The translations under genes and the position numbers were made by a program. Of a stretch of 7,223 nt of DNA, positions 1 to 6,850 are shown one piece after another. Location: contig JAAOIL010000152.1 in NCBI GenBank assembly GCA_015163825.1, positions 1-7,223 on the forward strand. Direction: 5' to 3'. The notes beneath the pieces are model-generated. The model was given only the letters and a program-made list of their open reading frames with translations, searched no databases and had not been told where the DNA came from. Each line of letters opens with the position of its first letter. Position 1 is the stretch's first letter. Origin of the DNA: Alphaproteobacteria bacterium. Its GTDB lineage: Bacteria; Pseudomonadota; Alphaproteobacteria; RS24.

Positions 1-2
1 GC

Positions 3-2363
3 GCCATCCTCATCGCCACAGATGAAGCGGGGGCATCTTATGCAGAAACCTTCACTTTTGCGGTGGATGCGCCTTTCATTATCACGGCTGTAGATTCGCT
101 TACGATAAACGAAGATAGCGCCGTTAGATTTGGCACTGCTCGTATATGGGCGGATCTAGGCGGCAGTGAAACGGCAACATTATTATTATCGGCAGAGCAC
201 GGCTCGCTTTCTTATGCAGGGTTTCGCAGGGATACATCCTCCTCTCTTACTTATGAATATTTTGCGCCCTATATTTATTCTAGTGGCGATATTGCAATTC
301 CACCTGCTGGCAGATCTAATGGCGGCAAAACACTTCAAATAAGTGGGGTTAATGCGGCGGATTTATCATCAATACTTTCCACACTCACCTATACCCCAGA
401 CGCAGATTATAATGGCGACGATGCCATCACAATCGGGTTGGCTGATGGCGCAAAATCGCTTACAGAGACGGTGGCGGTCATCATCAATCCTGTTAATGAT
501 GCCCCGTCCGATATTGGTTTCACGTCACATCCAGATTATGCGCCGAACTTTGTGCTAAATTTTGCTAGCAATACCCTTGAATTGGGCAGATTTGACGCTG
601 TCAATTTTGAATTGGGTAGGTTTGGTGGCATAGATGTGGATTCGAGCCTATATGATATACACTACACCCTAAGCGAAGATAGCTCTGATGGCGTCTCACT
701 TTTTAGAAATGAATACTTGCCCGTAGGGATATTGCTATTCAATGGTGATGTTACAGGTTACACGGATGGACAGCAAATCACCGCAACTATTATTGCTACA
801 GATAACCACGATGCCTCTTATGAGAAAACTTTTACTTTCACAATAGAAAATCCACCACCACCCAACCAAGCCCCGACCGATATTATTTTAATCTCAAATA
901 TCCATCATTCAGATTTTACCATGACCCCCGACGGCAGCACTCTCTTTTTGGGTATTCTGCACGCCGTTGATGCGGATTCTAATGTAAGGTATATACGCTA
1001 CACCCTCAGCGATGACAGCGACGATGGCTTTTCATTTTATAGTGAGGGCGGAAAATTATTGCAATTCAATGGTGATGCTGCAAATTACACACATGGGCAA
1101 CAACTATCCGCAACGATTATCGCCACAGATAGTCACGACAACTCTTATTCAAAAACTTTTACCTTCACAATAGACAACCCGCCCAATCAGGCCCCGACCG
1201 ACATTATTTTCATGCCAAATAGCCATCATTTAGATTTTGAGATTACCCCCGACGGCGGGAATATCTTTTTGGGTCTTCTGCGTGCCGTTGATGCGGATTC
1301 TAATCCAAGATATATAAGCTACACCATCAGCGATGACAGCGATGATGGTTTTAATGGGCGCGGCAGATTATTGCAATTCAATGGTGATGCTGCAAATTAC
1401 ACACATGGGCAACAACTATCCGCAACGATTATCGCCACAGATAGTCACGACAACGCATATTCAAAAACTTTTACCTTCACAATAGACAACCCATCCAATC
1501 AGGCCCCGACCGACATTATTTTCACGCCAAATAGCAGTTATGTAAATTTTGAGGTGGCTCCCGTTGGTGATACAGTTTCATTGGGTAAAATAAAAGCTGT
1601 AGATGCAGATTCTGATTATATACGTTACACCCTTGCCGAAGACAGCGATGGCGGTTTTTCAATCCATACTAGCAGGTTGTCCGGAATAAGATTGAAATTT
1701 GATGGTGATGAAGCAGATTATGCGGATAACGAAGAAATATCCGCCACTGTTATTGCTACAGACCGACACGGCGCCTCTTATTCCGAAACTTTTACCTTCA
1801 CAATAGACAACCCACCCAATCAGGCCCCGACCGATATTGACTTGCGAATTACAGAAGAAAGTGGCGGTTATGTGTTTTTTCCAACAGGTATGTTTATTGA
1901 ACTGATATTCATACCAGATGTGGGTGCAGATGATATTAATGAATTTTCACTCTTGTATGCTTATTCATATGGTGATTTCGGTTTTGATACCCCACTAGTT
2001 TTCAGTTCTGAATATGCAATACCCTTTGAGGAAACTAAAATTTTGTTGGGCGAACTTTTGGTTACAGATTCAGACAATGATGATACACACACATTCGCAA
2101 TTAATGGTGATAGTGATGGCAGATTTTCAATTGAAGATGGGCTGCTCTATGTCGTATATAACGACACCTCATTTTACGATTATTTCTTGCGTAACGGCCC
2201 CACACAATATTTTAATGGTTATGAGGGGGCTGAATATTCCGCCTTTGAACGTATGATAGAGTATATTGACCCTTACTTTGCCGCACAGCGCAACGATATC
2301 AGCGTCACCATAACGGATGTTGAAGGTGAAACCTATACTGAAACTTTGATTGATATCCTCTAA
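3..2363 (+). CDS. Large cadherin-like repeat protein, 3' part (5' end outside window)
   Basis: The reading frame is open from the left edge, and its first visible residues (AILIATDEAGASYAETFTF) are the end of a repeat unit, so the gene begins upstream; the GTG at 63 is only an internal valine codon. Seen in order: a tandem-95/cadherin-like domain (about 63-494, with the typical YTPDADYNGDDAITI strand), four homologous units of 123, 107, 104 and 107 residues (495-1817), and a diverged, aromatic- and acid-rich final unit (1818-2363). Units start with N-x-A-P-T/S-D-I and carry VDADS and DSDDGF acidic motifs that could bind calcium, ending in an ATIIATD...TFTFTIDNP strand. This architecture is known from bacterial adhesins and biofilm proteins, so a surface or secreted calcium-dependent adhesin is inferred. 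No RTX nonapeptides, membrane anchor or LPxTG motif is visible. The protein ends exactly at a repeat boundary with IDIL, which resembles the extreme C-terminus of some type I secretion substrates. Its ligand is unknown. Confidence 0.85.
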   Translation, partial: AILIATDEAGASYAETFTFAVDAPFIITAVDSLTINEDSAVRFGTARIWADLGGSETATLLLSAEHGSLSYAGFRRDTSSSLTYEYFAPYIYSSGDIAIPPAGRSNGGKTLQISGVNAADLSSILSTLTYTPDADYNGDDAITIGLADGAKSLTETVAVIINPVNDAPSDIGFTSHPDYAPNFVLNFASNTLELGRFDAVNFELGRFGGIDVDSSLYDIHYTLSEDSSDGVSLFRNEYLPVGILLFNGDVTGYTDGQQITATIIATDNHDASYEKTFTFTIENPPPPNQAPTDIILISNIHHSDFTMTPDGSTLFLGILHAVDADSNVRYIRYTLSDDSDDGFSFYSEGGKLLQFNGDAANYTHGQQLSATIIATDSHDNSYSKTFTFTIDNPPNQAPTDIIFMPNSHHLDFEITPDGGNIFLGLLRAVDADSNPRYISYTISDDSDDGFNGRGRLLQFNGDAANYTHGQQLSATIIATDSHDNAYSKTFTFTIDNPSNQAPTDIIFTPNSSYVNFEVAPVGDTVSLGKIKAVDADSDYIRYTLAEDSDGGFSIHTSRLSGIRLKFDGDEADYADNEEISATVIATDRHGASYSETFTFTIDNPPNQAPTDIDLRITEESGGYVFFPTGMFIELIFIPDVGADDINEFSLLYAYSYGDFGFDTPLVFSSEYAIPFEETKILLGELLVTDSDNDDTHTFAINGDSDGRFSIEDGLLYVVYNDTSFYDYFLRNGPTQYFNGYEGAEYSAFERMIEYIDPYFAAQRNDISVTITDVEGETYTETLIDIL
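577..623 (+). repeat. 10-codon internal duplication in the first repeat unit
   Basis: The sequences ttgaattgggcagattt (577-593) and ttgaattgggtaggttt (607-623) are 30 bp apart and differ at two bases. In protein they give ELGRFDAVNF followed by ELGRFGGIDV. The other units have only one such LG-x-x-x-AVDAD strand, so this in-frame duplication explains most of the extra length of the first unit (123 residues against about 107). Confidence 0.7.
1055..1142 (+). repeat. 88-bp exact direct repeat, copy 1
   Basis: By eye this stretch is identical to 1367-1454, exactly 312 bp downstream, equal to one repeat unit of 104 codons. Similarity continues on the right with scattered mismatches through the next linker. 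It encodes the second half of a cadherin-like unit (LQFNGDAANYTHGQQL and following). Synonymous positions are also identical, so the similarity is recent at the DNA level and not only kept by protein selection. Confidence 0.85.
1367..1454 (+). repeat. 88-bp exact direct repeat, copy 2
   Basis: This is the second copy of the 1055-1142 sequence, in the same reading frame within the next repeat unit. Recombination between the copies would delete or add exactly 104 codons without changing the frame, so this gene could vary in repeat number between strains. Confidence 0.85.
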
Positions 2364-2368
2364 AACCT

Positions 2369-3835
2369 TTAATCAGTGCCGCCGACGGTTAGCCCATCAA
2401 TGCGCAGGCTGGGTTGTCCCACGCCTACAGGCACACCTTGTCCGGCTTTGCCGCAAGTGCCGATGCCTTCATCTAGTTTCATATCGTTGCCTATCATAGA
2501 TATGCGCCCCATCACTTCGGGGCCGCTACCGATAAGGGTGGCACCTTTCACAGGCGCGCCCAGTTTGCCGTCTTTTATTTGATAGGCTTCCGTGCAAGAG
2601 AACACGAATTTACCAGAGGTTATATCCACTTGTCCCCCCCCGAAGGATGCGGCATATATGCCGTCTTTCACGCTGGCTAGAATCTCGTCTGGTTCGTGTT
2701 CCCCGCCTAACATATATGTGTTGGTCATGCGCGGCATGGGTTGGCAAGCGTAATCTTCGCGTCTGCCATTGCCTGTGGCGGGCACCCCCATCAATCGTGC
2801 ATTCAGGCGATCTTGCATATATCCTTTCAGCACCCCGTCTTCTATCAGGATGTTTTTTTGTGTGGGTGTGCCTTCGTCGTCTATGGTGAGAGAGCCTCGT
2901 CTATCGGGCATTGTGCCGTCATCTATCACGGTCACGCCTTTGCTTGCCACTTGTTCGCCTATGCGGTTAGAGAATATGGATGTTTCCTTGCGATTAAAAT
3001 CGCCTTCTAGTCCGTGTCCTACGGCTTCGTGTAGCAATATGCCGGGCCAGCCAGCGCCTAGCACGACATCCATTTCCCCGGCGGGTGCGGGTATGGCATC
3101 TAGGTTTATGACGGCTTGTCGTAGGGCATCATCAACTTGGCTTTTCCAGTTTTCGGGGGCTATCCATTTTGTGTATGCGGCTCTGCCGCCTCTGCCGCTG
3201 TGTCCGCTTTCTAGGCGGTCGCCTTCGCCCACCACGATAGATACATCCAGCCGCACGAGGGGGCGCACATCAAATACGGGTTCGCTATCGGCGCGGATAA
3301 TCCCGATGGCTTGCCATTCCCCTGCCAGCGATACAGATACTTGTCGCACTCTGTTATCGCGTTTTCGGGCGTATGCGTTTATCTCTTCCAGCAGTTTTGC
3401 TTTATCGGTAAAGGCGGCGCCATCTAGGGGGTTGTCGCCCACATATAGGGGCGCGGCGAGGGGGGCTGGCATTTGCAGATTAGTATCGGTGCTGAAGGAA
3501 TGCCCTGCCAATACGGGCGCAAGGCTAGCGGCGGCGCGTTGCAAAGCGTCGGGGCTCAGCTGTGTGGCATGGGCATAGCCGACAGCCTCTCCACATATTG
3601 CGCGTAATCCAAAGCCTTGTGTCGTATCAAAACTGGCGGCGCGCAATCGGTTATCATCAAAGGAGAAGGCTTCGGATAAAGTATATTCCAAAAACAACTC
3701 GCCATCATCGGCATCACGCAAGGCATTTTGGGTGAAGGCTTGGGCGCGTGCCAAATCCACCTCGCTGGCGGCAAAGAATATGTCTTGGGGTCTATCCATG
3801 CGGCTCACTATGCCGCCCAAATGGCTTTGGCGCAA
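2369..3835 (-). CDS. tldD: Metalloprotease TldD (TldD/PmbA family)
   Basis: TldD and its partner TldE (PmbA) form a cytoplasmic zinc protease that trims unfolded peptides; in E. coli it is needed for maturation of microcin B17 and for CcdA turnover. The 488 residues align by eye with E. coli TldD from near the N-terminus to the C-terminal GLTVGGTD. Visible motifs, numbered from TTG at 3835, are the zinc-binding H-E-A-V-G-H at 269-274 followed by GLEGDFNRK, the DDEGTP segment near 319-324, GGGQVDITSGKF near 400-410, and the cysteine at 461 (GTCGK) at the position of the family's third zinc ligand. All key residues are present. The start is uncertain. TTG 3835 has an aaggtgg sequence just upstream, while ATG at 3799 (MDRPQDIFF) is the first ATG and gives 476 residues but has no clear ribosome-binding site. 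The gene is convergent with the upstream adhesin (5 bp apart) and divergent from the next one. It is GC-rich compared with both neighbours. No tldE is in the window. Confidence 0.96.
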   Translation of the reverse strand: MRQSHLGGIVSRMDRPQDIFFAASEVDLARAQAFTQNALRDADDGELFLEYTLSEAFSFDDNRLRAASFDTTQGFGLRAICGEAVGYAHATQLSPDALQRAAASLAPVLAGHSFSTDTNLQMPAPLAAPLYVGDNPLDGAAFTDKAKLLEEINAYARKRDNRVRQVSVSLAGEWQAIGIIRADSEPVFDVRPLVRLDVSIVVGEGDRLESGHSGRGGRAAYTKWIAPENWKSQVDDALRQAVINLDAIPAPAGEMDVVLGAGWPGILLHEAVGHGLEGDFNRKETSIFSNRIGEQVASKGVTVIDDGTMPDRRGSLTIDDEGTPTQKNILIEDGVLKGYMQDRLNARLMGVPATGNGRREDYACQPMPRMTNTYMLGGEHEPDEILASVKDGIYAASFGGGQVDITSGKFVFSCTEAYQIKDGKLGAPVKGATLIGSGPEVMGRISMIGNDMKLDEGIGTCGKAGQGVPVGVGQPSLRIDGLTVGGTD

Positions 3836-3886
3836 CCCCCACCTTGCTCCCAGCGTGATTTTTTCTGTAAATTCAAGGGTTAATAA

Positions 3887-3915
3887 ATAATGAAAAATGT
3901 TGAATAAAGAGTCAA
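3887..3915 (-). promoter_or_regulatory. Candidate sigma-70-type promoter for tldD
   Basis: On the minus strand, TTGACT (plus 3910-3915) is followed after 17 bp by CATTAT (plus 3887-3892). This matches the consensus at five of six and four of six bases with ideal spacing. Transcription would begin near 3880, giving a leader of about 45 nt to TTG 3835 or 80 nt to ATG 3799. It is a pattern match only. Confidence 0.45.
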
Positions 3916-3928
3916 TTTGAGTTATATT
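3900..3928 (+). promoter_or_regulatory. Candidate sigma-70-type promoter for the RTX/cadherin gene
   Basis: TTGAAT (3900-3905) and TATATT (3923-3928) are separated by 17 bp, matching the consensus at four and five of six bases. Transcription would start around 3933-3936, directly at the AAGGAGG ribosome-binding site, so the leader would be very short. If it is real, the TTG codon at 3917 lies upstream of the transcript and cannot be the start of translation. The element overlaps the candidate tldD promoter by 16 bp. Confidence 0.45.
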
Positions 3929-3934
3929 TTACAC

Positions 3935-3941
3935 AAGGAGG
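3935..3941 (+). promoter_or_regulatory. Strong Shine-Dalgarno AAGGAGG without an ATG/GTG/TTG at normal distance
   Basis: AAGGAGG is a near-perfect anti-16S match. The codon at the usual spacing (8 nt), in frame with the downstream gene, is ATA at 3950. No ATG, GTG or TTG in any frame starts between 3945 and 3954. The first in-frame ATG is at 3968, 26 nt away. The site therefore points to a start near 3950 that is non-canonical or mutated, or else it is used inefficiently for 3968. Confidence 0.6.
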
Positions 3942-3967
3942 ATAAGGCTATAGAAAAAAAAGAAACA

Positions 3968-6775
3968 ATGGTAGCCGCGATCGGGGCTTATCAAAATCAG
4001 AGTACAAGTTGGCAGGCGCAAAATCTTGTTGACCTTGTGAATATCTATTTCAATTTTGATATTTATGATAACTTTGATCGCATCAACACACATTATCTGG
4101 GTGTGTATGTTCGTGCGGGTGATTTTCTTAATGCTACAACGACTTCCGTTGCGGGGTATGCTTTTACAATTACTTATCAACCGCATTTACCTTCTGCAAC
4201 AGAAGTTGCCGCTACTTTAAGTTATCGCTACACAGGCGAACCCGACACACCTATTGCACCCGCACCAGAAGGCGGAGCGACAGGGGCGGTTATTCCAGAT
4301 GATGATGGCGTTCCAGCATCTCCACCGCCACCGCCACCGCCGCCACCGCCACCGCCGCCGCCACCGCCACCTCCAGCAGAAGAAGACACAGGAATTCCGC
4401 CTGCAAACAATAACGGCGATGATGATGGTTTGCCGCCTGCAAACACAGATGCGGGTAATGTGCCCAATGATGGTGCAGATGAAATCAATCCCCCTGATGA
4501 GGGTGAGGACGATGATGATGGCGCACCCTCTGATACTACCTCTGATACTACCTCCGATAATACAGATGCGGGTAATGTGCCTAATGATGGCGCAGATGAA
4601 ATCAACCCCCCTGATGAGGGTAAGGACGATGATGATGGCGCTCCACCGCCGCCGCCACCGCTTCCGCCAGAAGAGAAAACAACAAAACCAGTTGCGCCGC
4701 CTCCTGCGCCCGAACCACCAGCGCCACCGCCACCGCCACCGCCACCAGCACCAAAACCAGATATGATAGATGTTGTTATAGCGGGGGACAGGTTAATAAC
4801 GACTTTCATCGTGTCTGACGAGGACAATCCGGAACACGCTTTTGGTCAAAACGAAATCAGCCTCACCGATGATAGGTTTTATTTGGTCTTTAAGGAATAC
4901 AGGTTTGATGCGGAAGAAAACACTTATAAGCATTATTGGGAGATTTATGTCCATGAGGGATCAGTTTTCGACCACGAGCAAGAGCCCGTTGTCATTTTTG
5001 ATATACGTGCAGATTCCAGCCCCACTTTATCGGATGAGGCAAGCCATGACACGGTATCCCTAGCCGTAAATATAAATGTGACAGACCACAATGAAGCGCC
5101 GCTAGATATAGAGCTGACAGATGTGGTAGAGGGCAATATCATAAAGGCAGTCGCTGGCACCCGCATTAAACTGGCGGAGCTAACAGGCACAGACCCAGAT
5201 GCCATAGATGACGACCCCCTAACAGGCGATGTTGAAAATAACTTTGGGGAATATAAATTCTCTATCGGCGCAGACAGCAGCGATGGCTTCTCTGTTTCTT
5301 ATACGAAAAATGGCAAAGCCTTCCTTTATTTTGAAGGCACAGCCGCAGACCTCGCCCTTATCAATCGCCTATCGGTAGATATAGTGATGACAGATAATGT
5401 CGGTGCCGCCGCCGAAGACCGCCTTTCATATAATGAGAGATTTTTCTTTGACATAGACCACGACCTCACCCTTGAAGCCCCTGATAGTGTGAATAGCTGG
5501 AATAGTTATATACTTGGAGGAAGCAATTCCATAGATGTATCGGGTGCCGATGGGGCTTTGCTCACCGTCACACTAGCGGCAACATCGGGTATTTCGCTTT
5601 CCACGAAGCAGATAGGTGATTTTGCGACAGAAAGTACCCTTAATCCAATTACAGGAAAACACGAGCTAATTTTCATTGATGTAGATGAGCACGATTTATC
5701 TGCTTTATTGAAAGGTTTGTCGCACGACTATTTGGAAAATATATATGATGCTGAAAACCTTCAAAGAACAGCAGATTTATTAGAAATCAGCGTCTCTGAT
5801 GGCACAGTTACAAAAACCGCAGACATTACAATTGTGGGATATCCTTTAATAATTTCGCTTCGTGACGTCTCTATAGAGATAGATTCGCGTTTATACTTCA
5901 GTACAAATATTGAAACAAAAAGTATAATAGATAATACAGTAGAAGGTGGTATTTTTTATGAGTTCAGTCTGACCTATATTTCTGATTCTGGTTTTGCTAT
6001 TTATAATGTGCGGAATGATGAGGGAAATGTTGTATTCAATTTATATGAAAAGTATCAAGAACTTGTCGGCGGAGGAATTTACCACCATGGGGATTATAAT
6101 GATGCGTACAGATCTCATACAATTGGAGAGATCGTAAATGGTGATGACGGTATTACTACTCTAACTTATGAAAGTGCATTTGGTGCAATGCATACAAATT
6201 TATCAAACGGGTCACATTATATTACCATTGAGGGCGCAGTTAATTCTAATGGAGAAACTCCACCTCCCCCTATTCGCACCGATACTAGTTTCCATGCAAA
6301 TTATGGTGGAGTAAACAGTATCGCCCCCTACATAAATATTGAAAATCTAATAGGGTCAGCCTATGGGGACACACTCATTGGCAACAGAGACGCTAACCGA
6401 ATAGATGGTGGCAATGGCGGTGATGACATATTAACAGGTGGAGCGGGGCGTGATATTTTCGTGGTGGAACTAGGCACGGGTAAAGGACACGACACCATAA
6501 CAGATTGGCAACGCGGCGTAGATAATCTCGTTGTGCGGGTGGGCGCGGAACTATCAGATTTAGCCGCCGCCTTCCAAGCGGATGTGTTGGGTGTGCGCAA
6601 GCCTGATTCGCACACGATGGAGATTTTCTTGACCGCCACCCCAGACGAAGATTATATCACCGTGCAATTTCTAGATACCATTGCCGACATCAAAAATTTT
6701 CGCGTGGCACTCGGCGGGGCAGAGCATATTGAAACCGAAGTTTTCACCCCTGACACGTCCCCTGATATTATCTAA
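3968..6775 (+). CDS. RTX/cadherin-like repeat protein with proline-rich stalk, probable type I secretion substrate
   Basis: Numbered from ATG 3968 (935 residues). Residues 1-94 form a domain I do not recognise (WQAQNLVDLVNIYFNFDIYD...). Residues 95-265 are a Pro/Asp-rich stalk with 18 consecutive prolines at 119-136 and a duplicated 29-residue acidic unit. A cadherin-like repeat follows at 266-374 (ending LAVNINVTDHNEAP), a second at 375-499, and a tandem-95-like domain at about 501-623. Residues 624-791 are diverged (contains SDSGFAIYN) and encoded by AT-rich DNA. A short RTX block lies at 792-833 (GGNGGDDIL, TGGAGRDIF), followed by a C-terminal segment typical of type I substrates (GHDTITDWQRGVDNL) ending PDII. 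There is no N-terminal signal peptide, as expected for type I export. A calcium-dependent surface or secreted adhesin is inferred. No transporter genes are nearby. The frame is open back to TTG 3917 (952 residues), but a likely promoter covers that codon, and an AUA start at 3950 is possible. The repeats resemble those of the upstream partial gene, so the two are likely paralogues. Confidence 0.88.
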   Translation: MVAAIGAYQNQSTSWQAQNLVDLVNIYFNFDIYDNFDRINTHYLGVYVRAGDFLNATTTSVAGYAFTITYQPHLPSATEVAATLSYRYTGEPDTPIAPAPEGGATGAVIPDDDGVPASPPPPPPPPPPPPPPPPPPAEEDTGIPPANNNGDDDGLPPANTDAGNVPNDGADEINPPDEGEDDDDGAPSDTTSDTTSDNTDAGNVPNDGADEINPPDEGKDDDDGAPPPPPPLPPEEKTTKPVAPPPAPEPPAPPPPPPPPAPKPDMIDVVIAGDRLITTFIVSDEDNPEHAFGQNEISLTDDRFYLVFKEYRFDAEENTYKHYWEIYVHEGSVFDHEQEPVVIFDIRADSSPTLSDEASHDTVSLAVNINVTDHNEAPLDIELTDVVEGNIIKAVAGTRIKLAELTGTDPDAIDDDPLTGDVENNFGEYKFSIGADSSDGFSVSYTKNGKAFLYFEGTAADLALINRLSVDIVMTDNVGAAAEDRLSYNERFFFDIDHDLTLEAPDSVNSWNSYILGGSNSIDVSGADGALLTVTLAATSGISLSTKQIGDFATESTLNPITGKHELIFIDVDEHDLSALLKGLSHDYLENIYDAENLQRTADLLEISVSDGTVTKTADITIVGYPLIISLRDVSIEIDSRLYFSTNIETKSIIDNTVEGGIFYEFSLTYISDSGFAIYNVRNDEGNVVFNLYEKYQELVGGGIYHHGDYNDAYRSHTIGEIVNGDDGITTLTYESAFGAMHTNLSNGSHYITIEGAVNSNGETPPPPIRTDTSFHANYGGVNSIAPYINIENLIGSAYGDTLIGNRDANRIDGGNGGDDILTGGAGRDIFVVELGTGKGHDTITDWQRGVDNLVVRVGAELSDLAAAFQADVLGVRKPDSHTMEIFLTATPDEDYITVQFLDTIADIKNFRVALGGAEHIETEVFTPDTSPDII
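4322..4375 (+). repeat. Eighteen consecutive proline codons (CCR tract)
   Basis: Every codon from 4322 to 4375 encodes proline, mostly alternating cca and ccg, so the DNA is a near-tandem trinucleotide repeat prone to length change in 3-bp steps. Two shorter proline runs follow at 4643-4672 and about 4721-4750. In protein this should form a stiff polyproline II stalk. Its translation is expected to depend on elongation factor P, which relieves stalling at proline runs. Confidence 0.9.
4442..4645 (+). repeat. Duplicated 29-codon acidic unit flanking a small SDTT repeat
   Basis: Copies at 4442-4528 and 4559-4645 are 117 bp apart and differ at only a few, mostly silent, bases. Each encodes NTDAGNVPNDGADEIN, then PPDEG, then an Asp run and GAP; one residue differs (Glu or Lys before the Asp run). 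Between them, tctgatactacc occurs twice in tandem (4529-4552), encoding SDTT-SDTT. The unit forms an acidic, probably disordered, possibly calcium-responsive part of the stalk. Confidence 0.85.
6341..6466 (+). other. Short RTX (hemolysin-type calcium-binding) block within the CDS
   Basis: The translated segment begins ENLIGSAYGDTLIGN and continues with a degenerate nonapeptide (GNRDANRID), then two good ones (GGNGGDDIL and TGGAGRDIF) ending in VV. The consensus G-G-x-G-x-D-x-hydrophobic-x binds calcium as a parallel beta roll in type I secreted proteins. Only about three to four repeats are present, which is few compared with toxins of this class. The sequence after it (GHDTITDWQRGVDNL) is the usual segment following RTX blocks. 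Confidence 0.85.
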
Positions 6776-6810
6776 TTCTCTCCCCTAATTCTCTCGCCTA
6801 ATTCCCCCAA
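6772..6810 (+). repeat. 13-bp tandem repeat, three copies, overlapping the stop codon
   Basis: ctaattctctccc (6772-6784), ctaattctctcgc (6785-6797) and ctaattcccccaa (6798-6810) form a short tandem array. The TAA stop codon of the RTX/cadherin gene lies inside the first copy, and the same taa recurs 13 and 26 bases later. The array probably arose by slippage and begins the C-rich intergenic stretch. Confidence 0.7.
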
Positions 6811-6850
6811 TCCCCACTCCCAAACTTCCACCCAATCCCCTCATTATATA
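6776..6850 (+). terminator. C-rich, G-poor stretch, possible Rho-dependent termination (rut) region
   Basis: I count about 35 C and a single G (6796) in these 75 bases directly after the stop codon. Rho loads on unstructured C-rich, G-poor RNA, so this is a natural candidate for a rut site ending transcription of the RTX/cadherin gene before coxB. No intrinsic hairpin-plus-T terminator is convincing here. The call is inference from composition. Confidence 0.4.

Larger units (their letters stand above)
495..1817 (+). repeat. Four tandem cadherin-like repeat units encoded in DNA
   Basis: Unit boundaries, taken at the N-x-A-P linker codons, are 495-863, 864-1184, 1185-1496 and 1497-1817. A fifth, diverged unit starts with the same linker at 1818. 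Each unit is about 104-107 codons, except the first, which is 123 and contains an extra internal duplication. The linker DNA (caaccaagccccgaccga or caatcaggccccgaccga) recurs almost unchanged near 865, 1186, 1498 and 1819. Units two and three are much more alike than the others, which points to recent duplication or gene conversion. Confidence 0.85.

Noticed and set aside
63..65. GTG at 63 as the start of the first repeat gene
   Set aside because: The same frame is open to the window edge and encodes the conserved end of another repeat unit, so this is an internal valine.
495..1817. CRISPR-like array, because of regularly spaced repeats
   Set aside because: The period is 312-369 bp, the repeats are in frame and coding, and there are no short spacers or cas genes.
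2769..3578. 269-codon plus-strand frame inside tldD
   Set aside because: It lies opposite a highly conserved tldD coding region. GC-rich antisense frames stay open by chance, and the translation shows no recognisable domain.
3917..3967. TTG at 3917 as the start of the RTX/cadherin protein
   Set aside because: A candidate -10 element (3923-3928) and the AAGGAGG site both lie downstream of it, and it has no ribosome-binding site of its own.
4228..4827. Long minus-strand frame encoding glycine- and serine-rich protein
   Set aside because: It is the mirror image of the proline codons and acidic repeats of the plus-strand gene; there is no ribosome-binding site and no independent protein signature.
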